DNA of 64,000 nt from Bacillus sp. THAF10 (GCF_009363695.1 NZ_CP045403.1:3080001-3144000); one strand, 5' to 3'; shown: positions 55,903-64,000, counted from the stretch's first letter. Notes: generated by a model from the letters alone, not told the origin. Numbers and translations are program-made.

Positions 55903-56064
55903 AAGCTCTATTTTAAAGATCGTTGCTGTGAACCTGGAAAAAGTCGGCTTTAGGACTCTTCCAATCATTAAGCGAAAGATAAATTGCCTCAAGTTTAAAG
56001 CTACCTTCACGAAAAAAGCACGACAGCAATGTTAAATACGTGTTGCTTAACGAAAACAAACAGC
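55903..56064 (+). mobile_element. transposon-like repeat, copy E, diverged
   Basis: A 162-bp copy flanked by an exact 8-bp repeat TTTACATA (55895-55902 and 56065-56072). The hairpin and ACGAAAAAAGCACGACAGCAA block are recognisable; part of the right arm is deleted. It lies between the 106-residue gene and the holin gene. Confidence 0.82.
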
Positions 56065-56116
56065 TTTACATAATAAAAGACTGAAGTTAGAATCTCTCCT
56101 TTTCTCCAGTCGCCCA

Positions 56117-56515
56117 TTACGAATCTGTTTTCTTTTTTATCGCTTCTATTACTTTTTTTAGCACATTAGGAATCGGGACACCTAGTTTAGCTGCATTTTC
56201 CATAATAGAAATGAACTCATTTACTAAATAAAATAAAATAGTTACATCCTTGATGAGGTTTGTTCCCATAATGGTGTCTAAAACATGAGCAATGCTTACA
56301 AGAGCAAAAATAAAAACCTTCTTTGCTATTCCTCGAAACCCTACTCTACTAGAGAGTTTTTTCTCTAGATAAGCTGCCATGATTCCTGTAATATAATCCA
56401 CTACTACAAAAACCACTAAAAACATGAAAATTTTACTAAATCCACCGAACATAAGAGATGTAATAGAACCAATAAATGATACCAGACTAAAGTACAATAA
56501 ATGATACTTGTCCAT
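56117..56515 (-). CDS. phage holin family protein, YtkC-like
   Basis: A 132-residue protein with three to four hydrophobic segments, including IFMFLVVFVVVDYITGIMAA near residue 30, and the toxin-secretion/phage lysis holin pattern SRVGFRGIAKK near 55, with LVNEFISIMENAAKLGVPIP near 98. Holins make pores for murein hydrolase release; outside prophages their role is unclear. No endolysin gene is adjacent. Position before dps agrees with ytkC. Confidence 0.82.
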   Translation of the reverse strand: MDKYHLLYFSLVSFIGSITSLMFGGFSKIFMFLVVFVVVDYITGIMAAYLEKKLSSRVGFRGIAKKVFIFALVSIAHVLDTIMGTNLIKDVTILFYLVNEFISIMENAAKLGVPIPNVLKKVIEAIKKKTDS

Positions 56516-56627
56516 GATGCTTCTACCCCCAAAATTACGCAGTATTTATCTATACATCTATTTTATGAGGGATTCTAGCAGAAGGTTACGAGTTTTTAGC
56601 CTGTTTTACAAGAATTACTAGAAAGAA

Positions 56628-56664
56628 AAAACATGCCGAGCGGCTTTCGCCACTGGCATGTTTT
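56628..56664 (-). terminator. terminator after dps
   Basis: AAAACATGCC pairs with GGCATGTTTT; T-rich on the minus-strand side, adjacent to the dps stop. Confidence 0.8.
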
Positions 56665-56666
56665 GT

Positions 56667-57107
56667 TTACTTTCCTAAGAATGCATGTAGCATCCAGCTA
56701 TGTTTTTCTACACTTTGATGAATGGCAAGCAGCATATCACCTGTCGTTTCATCACCTGACTGATCGGCAATTTCCATGCCTGCCTTTAATTCTTCGTTTA
56801 AGGTAGCAAAATCATCTGCGATGGATTGTACCATCTGTTCAGCCGTTTCTTTCCCTTCTGCCTCTTTTATCGAAGAGATTTCAAGAATTTCCTTCATCGT
56901 TCCAACCGGTGTTCCTTCTATGGCCAAAAGCCTTTCTGCCAATTCGTCAATATGCGTGGCAGCTTCACCGTATAGCTGTTCAAACTTTTCATGCAAAGTA
57001 AAGAATTCTGGTCCTTTTACAAACCAATGATAGTTATGTAATTTGATGAAAAGAACGCTCCAATTTGCTACCTGCTTATTTACCACTTCTGTTAATTGAT
57101 TAGACAT
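56667..57107 (-). CDS. dps: Dps ferritin-like DNA-protection protein
   Basis: A 146-residue miniferritin with the intersubunit ferroxidase ligands in [20 protein letters not shown] near residues 26-46 and [14 protein letters not shown] near 55. Dodecamers oxidise and store iron with hydrogen peroxide and can coat DNA. The start has GGAGGG. As in B. subtilis it follows ytkC; PerR or sigmaB control is possible but I did not identify a box. Confidence 0.93.
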   Translation of the reverse strand: MSNQLTEVVNKQVANWSVLFIKLHNYHWFVKGPEFFTLHEKFEQLYGEAATHIDELAERLLAIEGTPVGTMKEILEISSIKEAEGKETAEQMVQSIADDFATLNEELKAGMEIADQSGDETTGDMLLAIHQSVEKHSWMLHAFLGK

Positions 57108-57238
57108 CTTGGTCTTTCCCTCCTTGATATCAAAAGCCTACTTATAATTTTTACCCCCATTAGCGTACCCATAAACATAAGACTTATCCTTAGTGATAAA
57201 ATAAGAAAAGTGAGGAGTTAAAGGAGGTATTTCATGCC

Positions 57239-57391
57239 ATGATTAAAATATTGATTGTTTGTATCATTATTGTGTTTGTTATTCTATTTTTGACACTTCT
57301 ATCAACCAATAAAGCTTACAAATATGAACACAAGGTGGATCCACTGGAACCGAAGCATGAAAAAGATGAACAAAAAGATAACGAAAAATAA
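57239..57391 (+). CDS. ytzI: YtzI-like single-pass membrane protein
   Basis: A 50-residue protein with one N-terminal membrane segment (IKILIVCIIIVFVILFLTLL) and a charged tail with YKYEHKVDPLEPKHEKDE. AAAGGAGG lies upstream; an ATG four bases earlier opens only a two-codon frame. It matches YtzI in size, topology and position near dps. Function unknown. Confidence 0.7.
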   Translation: MIKILIVCIIIVFVILFLTLLSTNKAYKYEHKVDPLEPKHEKDEQKDNEK

Positions 57392-57433
57392 CACAAGACC
57401 CATTGGCTTTTTCCATGCTCAATGGGTCTTGTG
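57392..57433. terminator. convergent terminator ytzI/ycgQ-like
   Basis: CACAAGACCCATTG pairs exactly with CAATGGGTCTTGTG around a 14-nt loop. Confidence 0.83.
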
Positions 57434-57440
57434 CTAGCTT

Positions 57441-58442
57441 TTAGTAATATTCATAAATGTATGGTGAGTCTGGCTGCTCTACTTTTTCTACCGTGTCTAC
57501 TTGAACATATGGCAACGTAAAATTGTTGTAATTGGTAGAGGTCAAGGTCCCGCTTACTTTTACCCAGTCATCATTCTTCAGCTCTTGTGCACCAGGCATA
57601 TTAGATAATGTACCATACACGCTTGCGTCTGCCACACAGCAGGAGAGACCGAATCTCGCCACAACAAATTGATCTTTTGTAAAATCACTTTCTCGGTAAA
57701 CAAACCCAAGTATTTCAATTCGTTTTCCAACAAACTCTTTCACATTCATGTCAATGATATTCATCATTGGGATATAGCGGTCATCATCCACCACAATCGT
57801 ATCCATCTCTAGCATTTCAGCTTTAAGCTCCTCATAATACCCTTCCGGTGGAGCCTGTACCTCAAACCCTTCCGGATGCTCAAGCGGGGCATCTGCTAGC
57901 TTTTCATCAATGCCTTCTTTAGCTTCCTCTGGATTTTCCATATAGGAATCAGGATCATCAAGATACGCTTCGGCCCTTGAAGTATCAGAAGCATCTGAAG
58001 TGGAGGACTCTTCCTTTTCGCCCGATCCATCAAATGCACCTGCTTGTTGTTGTTTCTCTACAACCTGCTTTGAGCTTGTAAACCCACGTTTTTCAATGAT
58101 GGAGCTGTCTAATACATTATCATAAAACATAAACCCTGTGACAACAGGTAGCACAAACATAGAATAGATTAATATGGATTGTATTGGCGTGGAGGACTCG
58201 CCATGATCAAAGCCACAATTACACACAAGCTCCTCCTTATTTTTCGAACCGCTTCGCCAAATCTGCACTATTCCAAGAATAAATAGCGTTGCAGCAGCAA
58301 AATACATAAACGGCATCATACGTGGCGCAATGAAGTTTGTGATATTCCCAGTGGCTAAAAGTTTAAAAAATAGCAAAGTAAACCCTAAAAGAATGATTCC
58401 TCGTAGATAAATATGGAAACCATAATCTCTTGTTTTTTCCAT
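57441..58442 (-). CDS. TIGR03943/DUF1980 family membrane protein (YcgQ-like)
   Basis: A 333-residue protein with three to four N-terminal hydrophobic segments (residues about 10-115), a long acidic low-complexity linker (residues 130-205, Glu/Asp/Ser-rich) and a C-terminal beta domain with FVYRESDFTKDQFVVARFGL and CCVADASVYG near 265. It belongs to the YcgQ family that always accompanies the YcgR permease. Relatives are associated with metal homeostasis; not proven. It is 17 bp downstream of ycgR. Confidence 0.8.
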   Translation of the reverse strand: MEKTRDYGFHIYLRGIILLGFTLLFFKLLATGNITNFIAPRMMPFMYFAAATLFILGIVQIWRSGSKNKEELVCNCGFDHGESSTPIQSILIYSMFVLPVVTGFMFYDNVLDSSIIEKRGFTSSKQVVEKQQQAGAFDGSGEKEESSTSDASDTSRAEAYLDDPDSYMENPEEAKEGIDEKLADAPLEHPEGFEVQAPPEGYYEELKAEMLEMDTIVVDDDRYIPMMNIIDMNVKEFVGKRIEILGFVYRESDFTKDQFVVARFGLSCCVADASVYGTLSNMPGAQELKNDDWVKVSGTLTSTNYNNFTLPYVQVDTVEKVEQPDSPYIYEYY

Positions 58443-58459
58443 CGGTTTTCATTCCTTCC

Positions 58460-59467
58460 TTACAGCACAAGCTGCTGGAAAATTAGTATGCTGGCATAAA
58501 CAACTATGGTCACAACCGCCATAAAGACAAGTACAAATTTCGTTTTAAAGTAAGCAAACAACATAAAGGTATTTTTCAAATCAAGCATAGGCCCATATAT
58601 TAAAAATGCTAAAAGAGATCCCGTTGTAAACGTGGAACCAAAGGATGCGGCCACAAAGGCATCAGCCTCTGAGCAGAGAGAAAGCACGTAACCAAACGCC
58701 ATCATCACAGCAGGCGATAAGACTTCATTTTGTCCAAGCGCCGTTAAGATGCTTCGGTCAAGGAAGGTTTGAAACAAACTGGCAATAAACGCACCAGCAA
58801 TTAAAAATTTCCCCATATCAAAAAACTCGTCGCTGGCGTGATAGAAAGTCGCTTTCCATTTATTTTGTTGCAAAGCAGGCTGCTCGAGCTCAGGGTCCTG
58901 TTTTCCTAGCAACTCATTTTTCGTCCAACGAAGCTGATTTTTGTTATCAAACAATAACAGCATCAATAAACCTATGATAATACAAAGAACAAATGCGAGA
59001 CCAAATCTTCCATACAAGATAGTCGGATCGCCATTGAATGCATAAAAAGTCGATGCCACAACAACTGGGTTAAGTATTGGAGCACCTACTAATAGAACAA
59101 CTCCAACATGCAACGGCATGCCTTTTTTGATAAGTCTTCTCACAACAGGTATGATTGCACACTCACATATCGGAAAAATTGCTCCAAGGATGGCAGCCGG
59201 AATAATCGCTGCAAAAGCATTTTTAGGTAGAAATTTTTTAATGGTTTCCTCAGATACAAAGGTTTGAATAAGTGCAGATGCGAAAACACCAAGTAATATA
59301 AATGGAACAGCTTCAATAACGATGCTGAGAAAAATTGTATTTACATTTAGCCATGAGCCAGGAATATCTAGATTGATCTCTTTGAAGTCAATAAAAAAGA
59401 ACAAATATAAGAATACTCCTATTAACACAAGGCCGATTAGATCCTTAAAAAGACTGCTTGTCCTCAT
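58460..59467 (-). CDS. UPF0718/DUF318 permease (YcgR-like)
   Basis: A 335-residue membrane protein with about eight segments, the family motif FPICECAIIPVVRRL near residue 100 with its Cys pair, and GAPILNPVVVAST near 130. The ATG at 59467 has TAGGAG at good distance, rather than 59521. It forms a two-gene unit with the YcgQ-like gene. Given Zur-controlled neighbours a metal role is tempting, but no Zur box is seen upstream of this unit. Confidence 0.82.
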   Translation of the reverse strand: MRTSSLFKDLIGLVLIGVFLYLFFFIDFKEINLDIPGSWLNVNTIFLSIVIEAVPFILLGVFASALIQTFVSEETIKKFLPKNAFAAIIPAAILGAIFPICECAIIPVVRRLIKKGMPLHVGVVLLVGAPILNPVVVASTFYAFNGDPTILYGRFGLAFVLCIIIGLLMLLLFDNKNQLRWTKNELLGKQDPELEQPALQQNKWKATFYHASDEFFDMGKFLIAGAFIASLFQTFLDRSILTALGQNEVLSPAVMMAFGYVLSLCSEADAFVAASFGSTFTTGSLLAFLIYGPMLDLKNTFMLFAYFKTKFVLVFMAVVTIVVYASILIFQQLVL

Positions 59468-59694
59468 TCTATTTCTCCTATTCCTTAATCTATTTTGTAT
59501 TATATCATATGAAACTAGCAAATTATTTTAGCTATTACTAGAAATATATGCCGTCTTATTGAGAAAATGATAAGTTTTGGTGAAGTTGGTGGATGAGGAT
59601 GCTGATTGGGGGATGATTTTCGTAGGCGATGGGGGCAGTATTATGATGCGAAGGCTGTTTTTCAGTTGAATTTGTGGTAGTATTTTTATTTACT

Positions 59695-59950
59695 GTCCAG
59701 TCTCGACGATATATTGTCCACCTTCCGTTTTTATTGTCCTCTCTCCATAATATTTTGTCCACTTTCCGTTTTTATTGTCCACTCTCCATGATAATTTGTC
59801 CACTTTCCGTTTTTATTGTCCACTCTCCATGATAATTTGTCCACTTTCCGTTTTTATTGTCCACTCTCCATGATAATTTGTCCGCTTTTTCTTATTATTG
59901 TCCATTTGAACGCATATAAAGGCCATTCGACACCAAGCGGCAAAATTTGC
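59695..59950 (-). repeat. phased-word array 4 with leader (TTGTCCA/TGGACAA, 20.5-bp period)
   Basis: On the plus strand GTCC begins at 59695, 59716, 59736, 59757, 59777, 59798, 59818, 59839, 59859, 59880 and 59900: eleven units, spacing strictly 21, 20, 21, 20 and so on. Two spacer types alternate. The leader, on the minus strand, is GCAAATTTTGC (59950) and GTCGAATGGCCTTTAT (59931), nearly identical to array 2. It follows the luxS terminator on the same strand and fills most of the 556-bp gap. Confidence 0.92.
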
Positions 59951-59975
59951 ATCTCCCCTTGCCTATTTCCCTATA

Positions 59976-60014
59976 CGCAAAAAAATGGTCACCATCTACA
60001 ACAATGGTGACCAC
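59976..60014 (-). terminator. terminator after luxS
   Basis: GGTCACCAT pairs with ATGGTGACC and is followed on the minus strand by ATTTTTTT. Confidence 0.83.
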
Positions 60015-60023
60015 CTAAAAAAC

Positions 60024-60497
60024 TTACCCAAATACTTTCTTCAAATCCTCTTTATCCTGTTCCAACCAGAAACGCATTAAACGCTTTGCACCCTCTAAGT
60101 CATGTAACTTAGCCTGGCCGCATTGCTTTTCGTTTGCCGCTGGAATCTCTTCAATTTGAACAGCGTCGTTTAATGTGTCTTCCATAAGGTCCACAATCTC
60201 ATCTACTGTCGGCTCGCCGCTCACCACGAGATAGTATCCTGTTTGACAACCCATTGGAGAAATGTCGATAATATCAAAGTGGCTATACTTTTCCGCATGT
60301 GTACGAATGTTAAATGCCAATAAATGCTCTAGAGTATGAATCGCATCTGGCTTCATTGCCTGTTTATTAGGCTGGCAAAAACGGATATCATATTTATTAA
60401 CAACACCATCTGTTCCGACCTTGTGGACTCCACAATGACGAACGTAAGGGGCTTTTACTGCATCATGATCTAATTCAAAACTTTCAACTGAAGGCAT
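60024..60497 (-). CDS. luxS: S-ribosylhomocysteine lyase
   Basis: A 157-residue metalloenzyme that cleaves S-ribosylhomocysteine to homocysteine and the AI-2 precursor, in SAM recycling. Metal ligands are in HTLEHLLAF near residue 54 and the Cys of EKQCGQ near 124; CGVHKVG is near 23. AAAGGGAG precedes the start. It lies downstream in the map from metK, both serving methyl metabolism. Confidence 0.97.
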   Translation of the reverse strand: MPSVESFELDHDAVKAPYVRHCGVHKVGTDGVVNKYDIRFCQPNKQAMKPDAIHTLEHLLAFNIRTHAEKYSHFDIIDISPMGCQTGYYLVVSGEPTVDEIVDLMEDTLNDAVQIEEIPAANEKQCGQAKLHDLEGAKRLMRFWLEQDKEDLKKVFG

Positions 60498-60586
60498 AAT
60501 TGCACTCTCCCTTTTTCAAAGTTATTTACATTATAACACAATTTTAATTCCAATTAAATTTATCTGATTTATATGTTTTATTACTA

Positions 60587-60770
60587 TGCTCTTTTCCAAA
60601 AGATTGTTGCTATTAACAAGGAAAAAGTCGGTTTTAAGACTTTTTCCAGTCATCATTTGAAGAAAAATTTCTACATATTTTAAACTTCCTCGACGAAAAG
60701 AGCACGACAGCAACATTGATTACGGGTGTCTTACCTATACGCAGTAGTAACAAATTATGCGAAAACAGCT
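60587..60770 (+). mobile_element. transposon-like repeat, copy D
   Basis: A 184-bp copy flanked by TATTACTA (60579-60586) and TATTATTA (60771-60778), one mismatch. Hairpin, central block and both ends are present. It sits between the divergent starts of luxS and yidD and makes up most of that 302-bp gap, so both promoters must lie in or beside it. Confidence 0.83.
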
Positions 60771-60799
60771 TATTATTAACTTACTTGAGGTGAAAAAAT

Positions 60800-61021
60800 T
60801 TGAAACATGTCTTTTTAGCAATAATAAAATTTTATCGAAAATTCATATCACCGCTGACTCCTCCAACCTGCCGTTTCTATCCAACATGTTCCCAGTATGG
60901 TCTTGAAGCGATAAGCAGATTTGGCGCCCTCAAAGGTGGCTGGTTGACACTCCGAAGAATCACAAAATGCCACCCGTTTCATCCAGGTGGCATCGATCAT
61001 GTTCCAGAGAAAAAAGATTAA
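60800..61021 (+). CDS. yidD: membrane protein insertion efficiency factor YidD
   Basis: A 73-residue YidD with the family pattern [20 protein letters not shown] and SQYGLEAI, three Cys, and CHPFHPGG near 57. It helps YidC insert membrane proteins. Start is TTG behind GAGGTG. Its stop overlaps the convergent carbonic anhydrase gene by 4 bp. Confidence 0.92.
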   Translation: MKHVFLAIIKFYRKFISPLTPPTCRFYPTCSQYGLEAISRFGALKGGWLTLRRITKCHPFHPGGIDHVPEKKD

Positions 61022-61584
61022 TTTTCGTAACCATTCACAACTAAGTCTAATTTCCCTGTATGTGGGTCAATGACAAGCCCATGTACAGGTACTCCTTTTG
61101 GCATGAGGGGATGGTTTGCAACCATGTCCACACTTTGGCGCACGCTTTCCTCCACGCTGTCAAACCCCTTTAAAAATCCATTTACATCTATTCCTGCATA
61201 CTTTAAATCTTCAATAGTGTCACTTGTGACGCCTCTTGCTTCCATTTTTTCACGCATGCCTTCTGGGTTGATTTTCCCCATTCCGCAATCATGGTGACCT
61301 ACAACCAACACTTCATCTGCCTTCAATTCAAACACAGCGACAAGGATGCTTCTCATAATACTTCCAAATGGATGAGAAACGATTGCTCCAGCATTTTTGA
61401 CAATCTTCATGTCGCCATGCTTTAGATTCATCGCTTTTGGTAATAGATCCATTAATCTGGTGTCCATACAAGATAAAACAACTAGTTTCTTATCTGGGAA
61501 TTTCGTGGTTTGGTATTGTTTATACTCTTCCTTATCAACAAACTCCAAATTATGATCCAAAATTTGTTCCAGTAGTCTCATCAT
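61018..61584 (-). CDS. ytiB: beta carbonic anhydrase YtiB
   Basis: The 188-residue zinc enzyme shows the ligand/catalytic sets SCMDTR near residue 38 (Cys, Asp, Arg) and HHDCGM near 98 (His, Cys). It interconverts CO2 and bicarbonate. It is convergent with yidD as in B. subtilis ytjA-ytiB. Divergent from the Zur-controlled YciC gene. Confidence 0.92.
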   Translation of the reverse strand: MMRLLEQILDHNLEFVDKEEYKQYQTTKFPDKKLVVLSCMDTRLMDLLPKAMNLKHGDMKIVKNAGAIVSHPFGSIMRSILVAVFELKADEVLVVGHHDCGMGKINPEGMREKMEARGVTSDTIEDLKYAGIDVNGFLKGFDSVEESVRQSVDMVANHPLMPKGVPVHGLVIDPHTGKLDLVVNGYEN

Positions 61585-61705
61585 AAAACCTCTTTCTCCA
61601 TTAAAAGATTATTATCCACTCTTCCAATATGACAAAGTTTCATTAAAATAACAATAATTTTAGTGTTGTTTTCTATTGTATACTTTAGTAGTATTATTTT
61701 ATAAA

Positions 61706-61720
61706 TCGTAAAGATTACGT
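61706..61720. promoter_or_regulatory. Zur box upstream of the YciC gene
   Basis: TCGTAAAGATTACGT, within AAATCGTAA...TTACGTTTT, one base from a perfect TCGTAA-N3-TTACGA palindrome, 21 bp before the start codon. Confidence 0.85.
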
Positions 61721-61740
61721 TTTAAAAAGAAAGGATGTTT

Positions 61741-62931
61741 ATGAATTTGACTACTAAAATACCTGTTACCGTGTTAAGCGGATATCTAGGAGCCGGGAAG
61801 ACTACTCTTTTAAATCATATTCTTGCTAATAGAGAAGGGTTGAAAGTTGCCGTTATTGTAAATGATATGAGCGAAATCAATATAGATGCAGCGCTGGTTC
61901 AGCAAGGTGGTTTTACCAGAACAGAAGAAAAGCTAGTAGAAATGCAGAACGGTTGTATTTGCTGTACGTTGAGAGAGGATTTAATGAAAGAAGTCGAGCG
62001 CCTCGTTGACGAAGGCAATATTGATTACATTGTTATTGAATCCTCGGGAATAAGTGAGCCTATTCCAGTTGCACAAACCTTTACATACCTAGACGAAGAG
62101 TTGAATATTGACCTTTCAAGCAAATGCAGACTTGATGCGATGATTACCGTAGTAGATGGATATCGTTTTTATGGTGATTATCAGTCTGGAGAAAGTTTGC
62201 TTGATCGAAAACAAGGTACAGATGAACACGACACTCGGGAAGTTTCTGACCTGTTAATGGATCAAATTGAATTTGCTGATATTCTTTTATTGAACAAAAC
62301 AGATCTACTAGAGCCACAATATGTTGCAGACTTTCAAGCATTATTACGAAAGATTAACCCAGAAGCGATGATCATCCCAACTACAAATAGTGAGGTTAGC
62401 TTGGATGCTATTCTCAATACGAACAGGTTTGATTTTGAAAAAGCGAGTCAAGCCGCTGGATGGATAAAGGAGCTGAACGAAGAGCACACACCTGAGACTG
62501 AAGAATATGGGATTTCCTCCTTTGTGTACCGCCGTCAAAGGCCCTTCCACCCAGAACGCTTCATGAAATGGATGAATAATTGGCCGGAAGAAATTGTTCG
62601 CGCAAAAGGGTTTTTCTGGTTGGCTTCCCGTAACAACATGGCCGGCCTCCTTTCTCAGGCTGGTGCCTCTATTATGCTTCAAGGCGCTGGAGAATGGGTT
62701 GCTAGCTATAGTGAACAAGAAAAACAACAAACATTAAAAGAAGAACCAGAGCTTCTTCAGAAATGGCATCCTACCTTTGGTGATAGAATGACAGAGCTAG
62801 TCTTTATCGGTATTGACATGGAACAAAAACTTATTGAACGGTCTCTAGATACATGCCTGCTCACAGAAAAAGAAATGTTAGAAGATTGGTCGGAGTTCCA
62901 TGATCCAATACCACCCTTTGTAAACGAATAA
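61741..62931 (+). CDS. CobW/YciC (ZagA) family zinc metallochaperone GTPase
   Basis: The 396-residue G3E GTPase shows [13 protein letters not shown] near residue 13, the zinc motif [11 protein letters not shown] near 71 (CxCC), the Walker B region [14 protein letters not shown] near 95 and NKTD near 190. C-terminal CobW domain follows. YciC/ZagA delivers zinc to an essential enzyme under zinc starvation. Start at 61741 fits AAAGG six nt upstream better than 61735. A Zur box lies just upstream. Confidence 0.9.
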   Translation: MNLTTKIPVTVLSGYLGAGKTTLLNHILANREGLKVAVIVNDMSEINIDAALVQQGGFTRTEEKLVEMQNGCICCTLREDLMKEVERLVDEGNIDYIVIESSGISEPIPVAQTFTYLDEELNIDLSSKCRLDAMITVVDGYRFYGDYQSGESLLDRKQGTDEHDTREVSDLLMDQIEFADILLLNKTDLLEPQYVADFQALLRKINPEAMIIPTTNSEVSLDAILNTNRFDFEKASQAAGWIKELNEEHTPETEEYGISSFVYRRQRPFHPERFMKWMNNWPEEIVRAKGFFWLASRNNMAGLLSQAGASIMLQGAGEWVASYSEQEKQQTLKEEPELLQKWHPTFGDRMTELVFIGIDMEQKLIERSLDTCLLTEKEMLEDWSEFHDPIPPFVNE

Positions 62932-62970
62932 AGAAACAATTTTACAATAATTTAATTTCCTGTTCTCAAA

Positions 62971-62985
62971 TCGTAACAATTACGA
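62971..62985. promoter_or_regulatory. Zur box upstream of znuA
   Basis: TCGTAACAATTACGA, a perfect inverted repeat matching the Bacillus Zur operator, 38 bp before the start codon; TATAAT at 62986 overlaps its edge and can be the -10. Confidence 0.9.
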
Positions 62986-63022
62986 TATAATTACCTAGGA
63001 TAAAAAATGAAAGGAGACAACA

Positions 63023-64000
63023 ATGAAAACAAAATCTATTTTTGTCATCACGATGCTTACGGTTTTCACTTTTTTAATCGGTTGTAATTCGGACAATTTA
63101 GCATCGGACGGCAGTGAAAAATTGACAATATATACGACTATTTTCCCATTGGAGGATTTTACTAAAAAGATTGGCGGCGACCATGTTGAAGTACAATCTG
63201 TTTTTCCTCCCGGTGCGGATGCACATACCTTTGAACCATCTACGAAAACGATGAGCGAAATGGCTGCAGCAGATGCCTTTATATACAGTGGTGTCGGTGC
63301 AGAAGGATTTGCTGATAAAGCAAAGGATGTTTTAGAAAAAGAAAATGTACTAATTGTGGCAGCTGGACAAGGGATTGAATTGCATAGTGGTGAAGAGCAT
63401 ACCGAGCACGCTGATGAGGCGCATGAAGACGAACATGACCATGAGCATGCTGATGAGGCGCATGAAGACGAACATGATCACGAGCACGGTGATGAGACGC
63501 ATGAAGACGAACATGATCACGAGCATGCCGATGAGGCGCATGAAGACGAACATGATCACGAGCATGCCGATGAGGCACATGAAGACGAACATGACCACGA
63601 GCATGCTGATGAAGAGGAACATGACAGTCATGAAGGACATAACCACTCTGATGGTGACCCGCATGTATGGATTGACCCAGTACTCTCCATTAGCCTAGCT
63701 GAAAACATTAAAAATGCTCTTACTGAACTTAAGCCTGAAGCAAAAGAGGATTTCGAGGCTAACTTCAAAACACTTAAAACTGACCTAGAAGAATTAGATA
63801 AAGAATATAAAGAAACATTAGAATCAGCAGCAACGAATAAAATTCTTGTTTCCCATGCAGCATACGGATATTGGGAAAGCCGCTATGGTCTTGAGCAAAT
63901 TAGTGTGACTGGTCTCTCCCCTTCTCAAGAGCCATCGCAAAAACAGTTAGCAGAGATTATCGAAACTGCTAAAGAAAACGAGATGAAATATGTCATTTTT
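63023..64000 (+). CDS. znuA: zinc ABC transporter substrate-binding lipoprotein ZnuA, 5' part
   Basis: The gene is open to the window end (326 codons seen). It has a lipoprotein signal (VFTFLIGCN, Cys near residue 21), zinc ligands in GADAHTFEP near 72, DPHVWIDP near 213 and VSHAAYGYWE near 275. Between the first two lies a long His-rich loop, residues 130-194, made of five 13-residue repeats (ADEAHEDEHDHEH type) encoded by 39-bp units. It captures zinc for ZnuBC. A Zur box and AAAGGAG precede the start. Confidence 0.93.
   Translation, partial: MKTKSIFVITMLTVFTFLIGCNSDNLASDGSEKLTIYTTIFPLEDFTKKIGGDHVEVQSVFPPGADAHTFEPSTKTMSEMAAADAFIYSGVGAEGFADKAKDVLEKENVLIVAAGQGIELHSGEEHTEHADEAHEDEHDHEHADEAHEDEHDHEHGDETHEDEHDHEHADEAHEDEHDHEHADEAHEDEHDHEHADEEEHDSHEGHNHSDGDPHVWIDPVLSISLAENIKNALTELKPEAKEDFEANFKTLKTDLEELDKEYKETLESAATNKILVSHAAYGYWESRYGLEQISVTGLSPSQEPSQKQLAEIIETAKENEMKYVIF
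63410..63604 (+). repeat. 39-bp tandem repeat encoding the His-rich loop of ZnuA
   Basis: Five consecutive in-frame 39-bp units, each beginning GCTGATGAGGCG or GGTGATGAGACG, coding ADEAHEDEHDHEH with one Gly/Thr variant (third unit). A partial sixth follows at 63605. Confidence 0.92.

Noticed and set aside
59468..59560. Zur box for the ycgR/ycgQ unit
   Set aside because: I looked for TCGTAA/TTACGA halves upstream of the start and found none, so zinc control of this unit is not supported.
59556..60010. Short frames across array 4 on both strands
   Set aside because: Periodic translations of the repeat without ribosome sites; not genes.
63279..63698. Reading frames on both strands opposite or shifted to the His-rich ZnuA segment
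   Set aside because: They are alternative-frame translations of the 39-bp coding repeat; the ZnuA frame has signal peptide, ligands and Zur box.
1..64000. tRNA, rRNA, integrase, transposase or prophage genes
   Set aside because: None recognised; the single holin-like gene is in the conserved ytkC position with no other phage genes around it.

Overview
The window reads as one chromosomal stretch of an endospore-forming Bacillaceae (Bacillus in the broad sense), moderately AT-rich. The evidence is gene order: it follows the Bacillus subtilis 'yt' region almost gene for gene (ytoQ-ytoP-ytzB-ytnP-trmB-ytzH-ytmP-amyX ... thpR-cysteine synthase-pepV-ythQP-ytzE-rsuA-ytgP-ytfP-cse60 ... ytwF-leuS ... 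ytzC-ytqAB-ytpBA-ytoA ... metK/pckA-ytmA-ytlACD-ytkD-holin-dps ... luxS-yidD-ytiB). Species cannot be fixed from the sequence alone. I see no rRNA, tRNA, CRISPR, prophage or transposase gene.

Layout. 1-21 kb is mostly conserved housekeeping: peptidases, a lactonase-type MBL protein, TrmB, pullulanase, LrgAB, cysteine synthase, PepV, an Ecs-like ABC pair, a pseudouridine synthase, the MurJ-type flippase YtgP and the flavoprotein YtfP. 21-24.6 kb is accessory: a 40-aa membrane peptide, Cse60, two unknown membrane proteins and a NERD-zinc-ribbon protein. 24.6-31.6 kb holds rhodanese, LeuS with a Leu T-box, and a sigma54-controlled hydroxybutyrate dehydrogenase/GntP cluster with its own enhancer-binding regulator. 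31.7-38.8 kb holds a dihydroorotate-dehydrogenase-like/membrane fusion, a small secreted peptide, HtpG behind a CIRCE operator, a prolyl hydroxylase and an MFS transporter. 38.9-47.5 kb has YtqAB, YtpAB, YtoA, a PAP2 phosphatase/glycosyltransferase pair and an ABC-F protein behind a leader-peptide attenuator. 47.6-51.1 kb is metK (SAM-I riboswitch) divergent from pckA. 51.4-64 kb carries ytmA, the ytlACD transporter, ytkD, dps, the ycgR/ycgQ pair, luxS, yidD, carbonic anhydrase, and a zinc block (YciC and ZnuA, each with a Zur box); ZnuA runs off the end.

Non-coding signals. The most unusual are four intergenic arrays (about 24.18, 40.6, 51.2 and 59.8 kb). Each repeats its own short word at an almost invariant 20-21 bp (two helical turns). 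Three of the four share a recognisable leader with fixed internal distances and lie just past the terminator of a gene on the same strand. Second is a family of roughly 150-185 bp transposon-like repeats without coding capacity; five copies have 8-bp target duplications, and one appears to have replaced the last codons and stop of the cysteine synthase. A second, unrelated element with 9-bp inverted ends lies at 36.7 kb.
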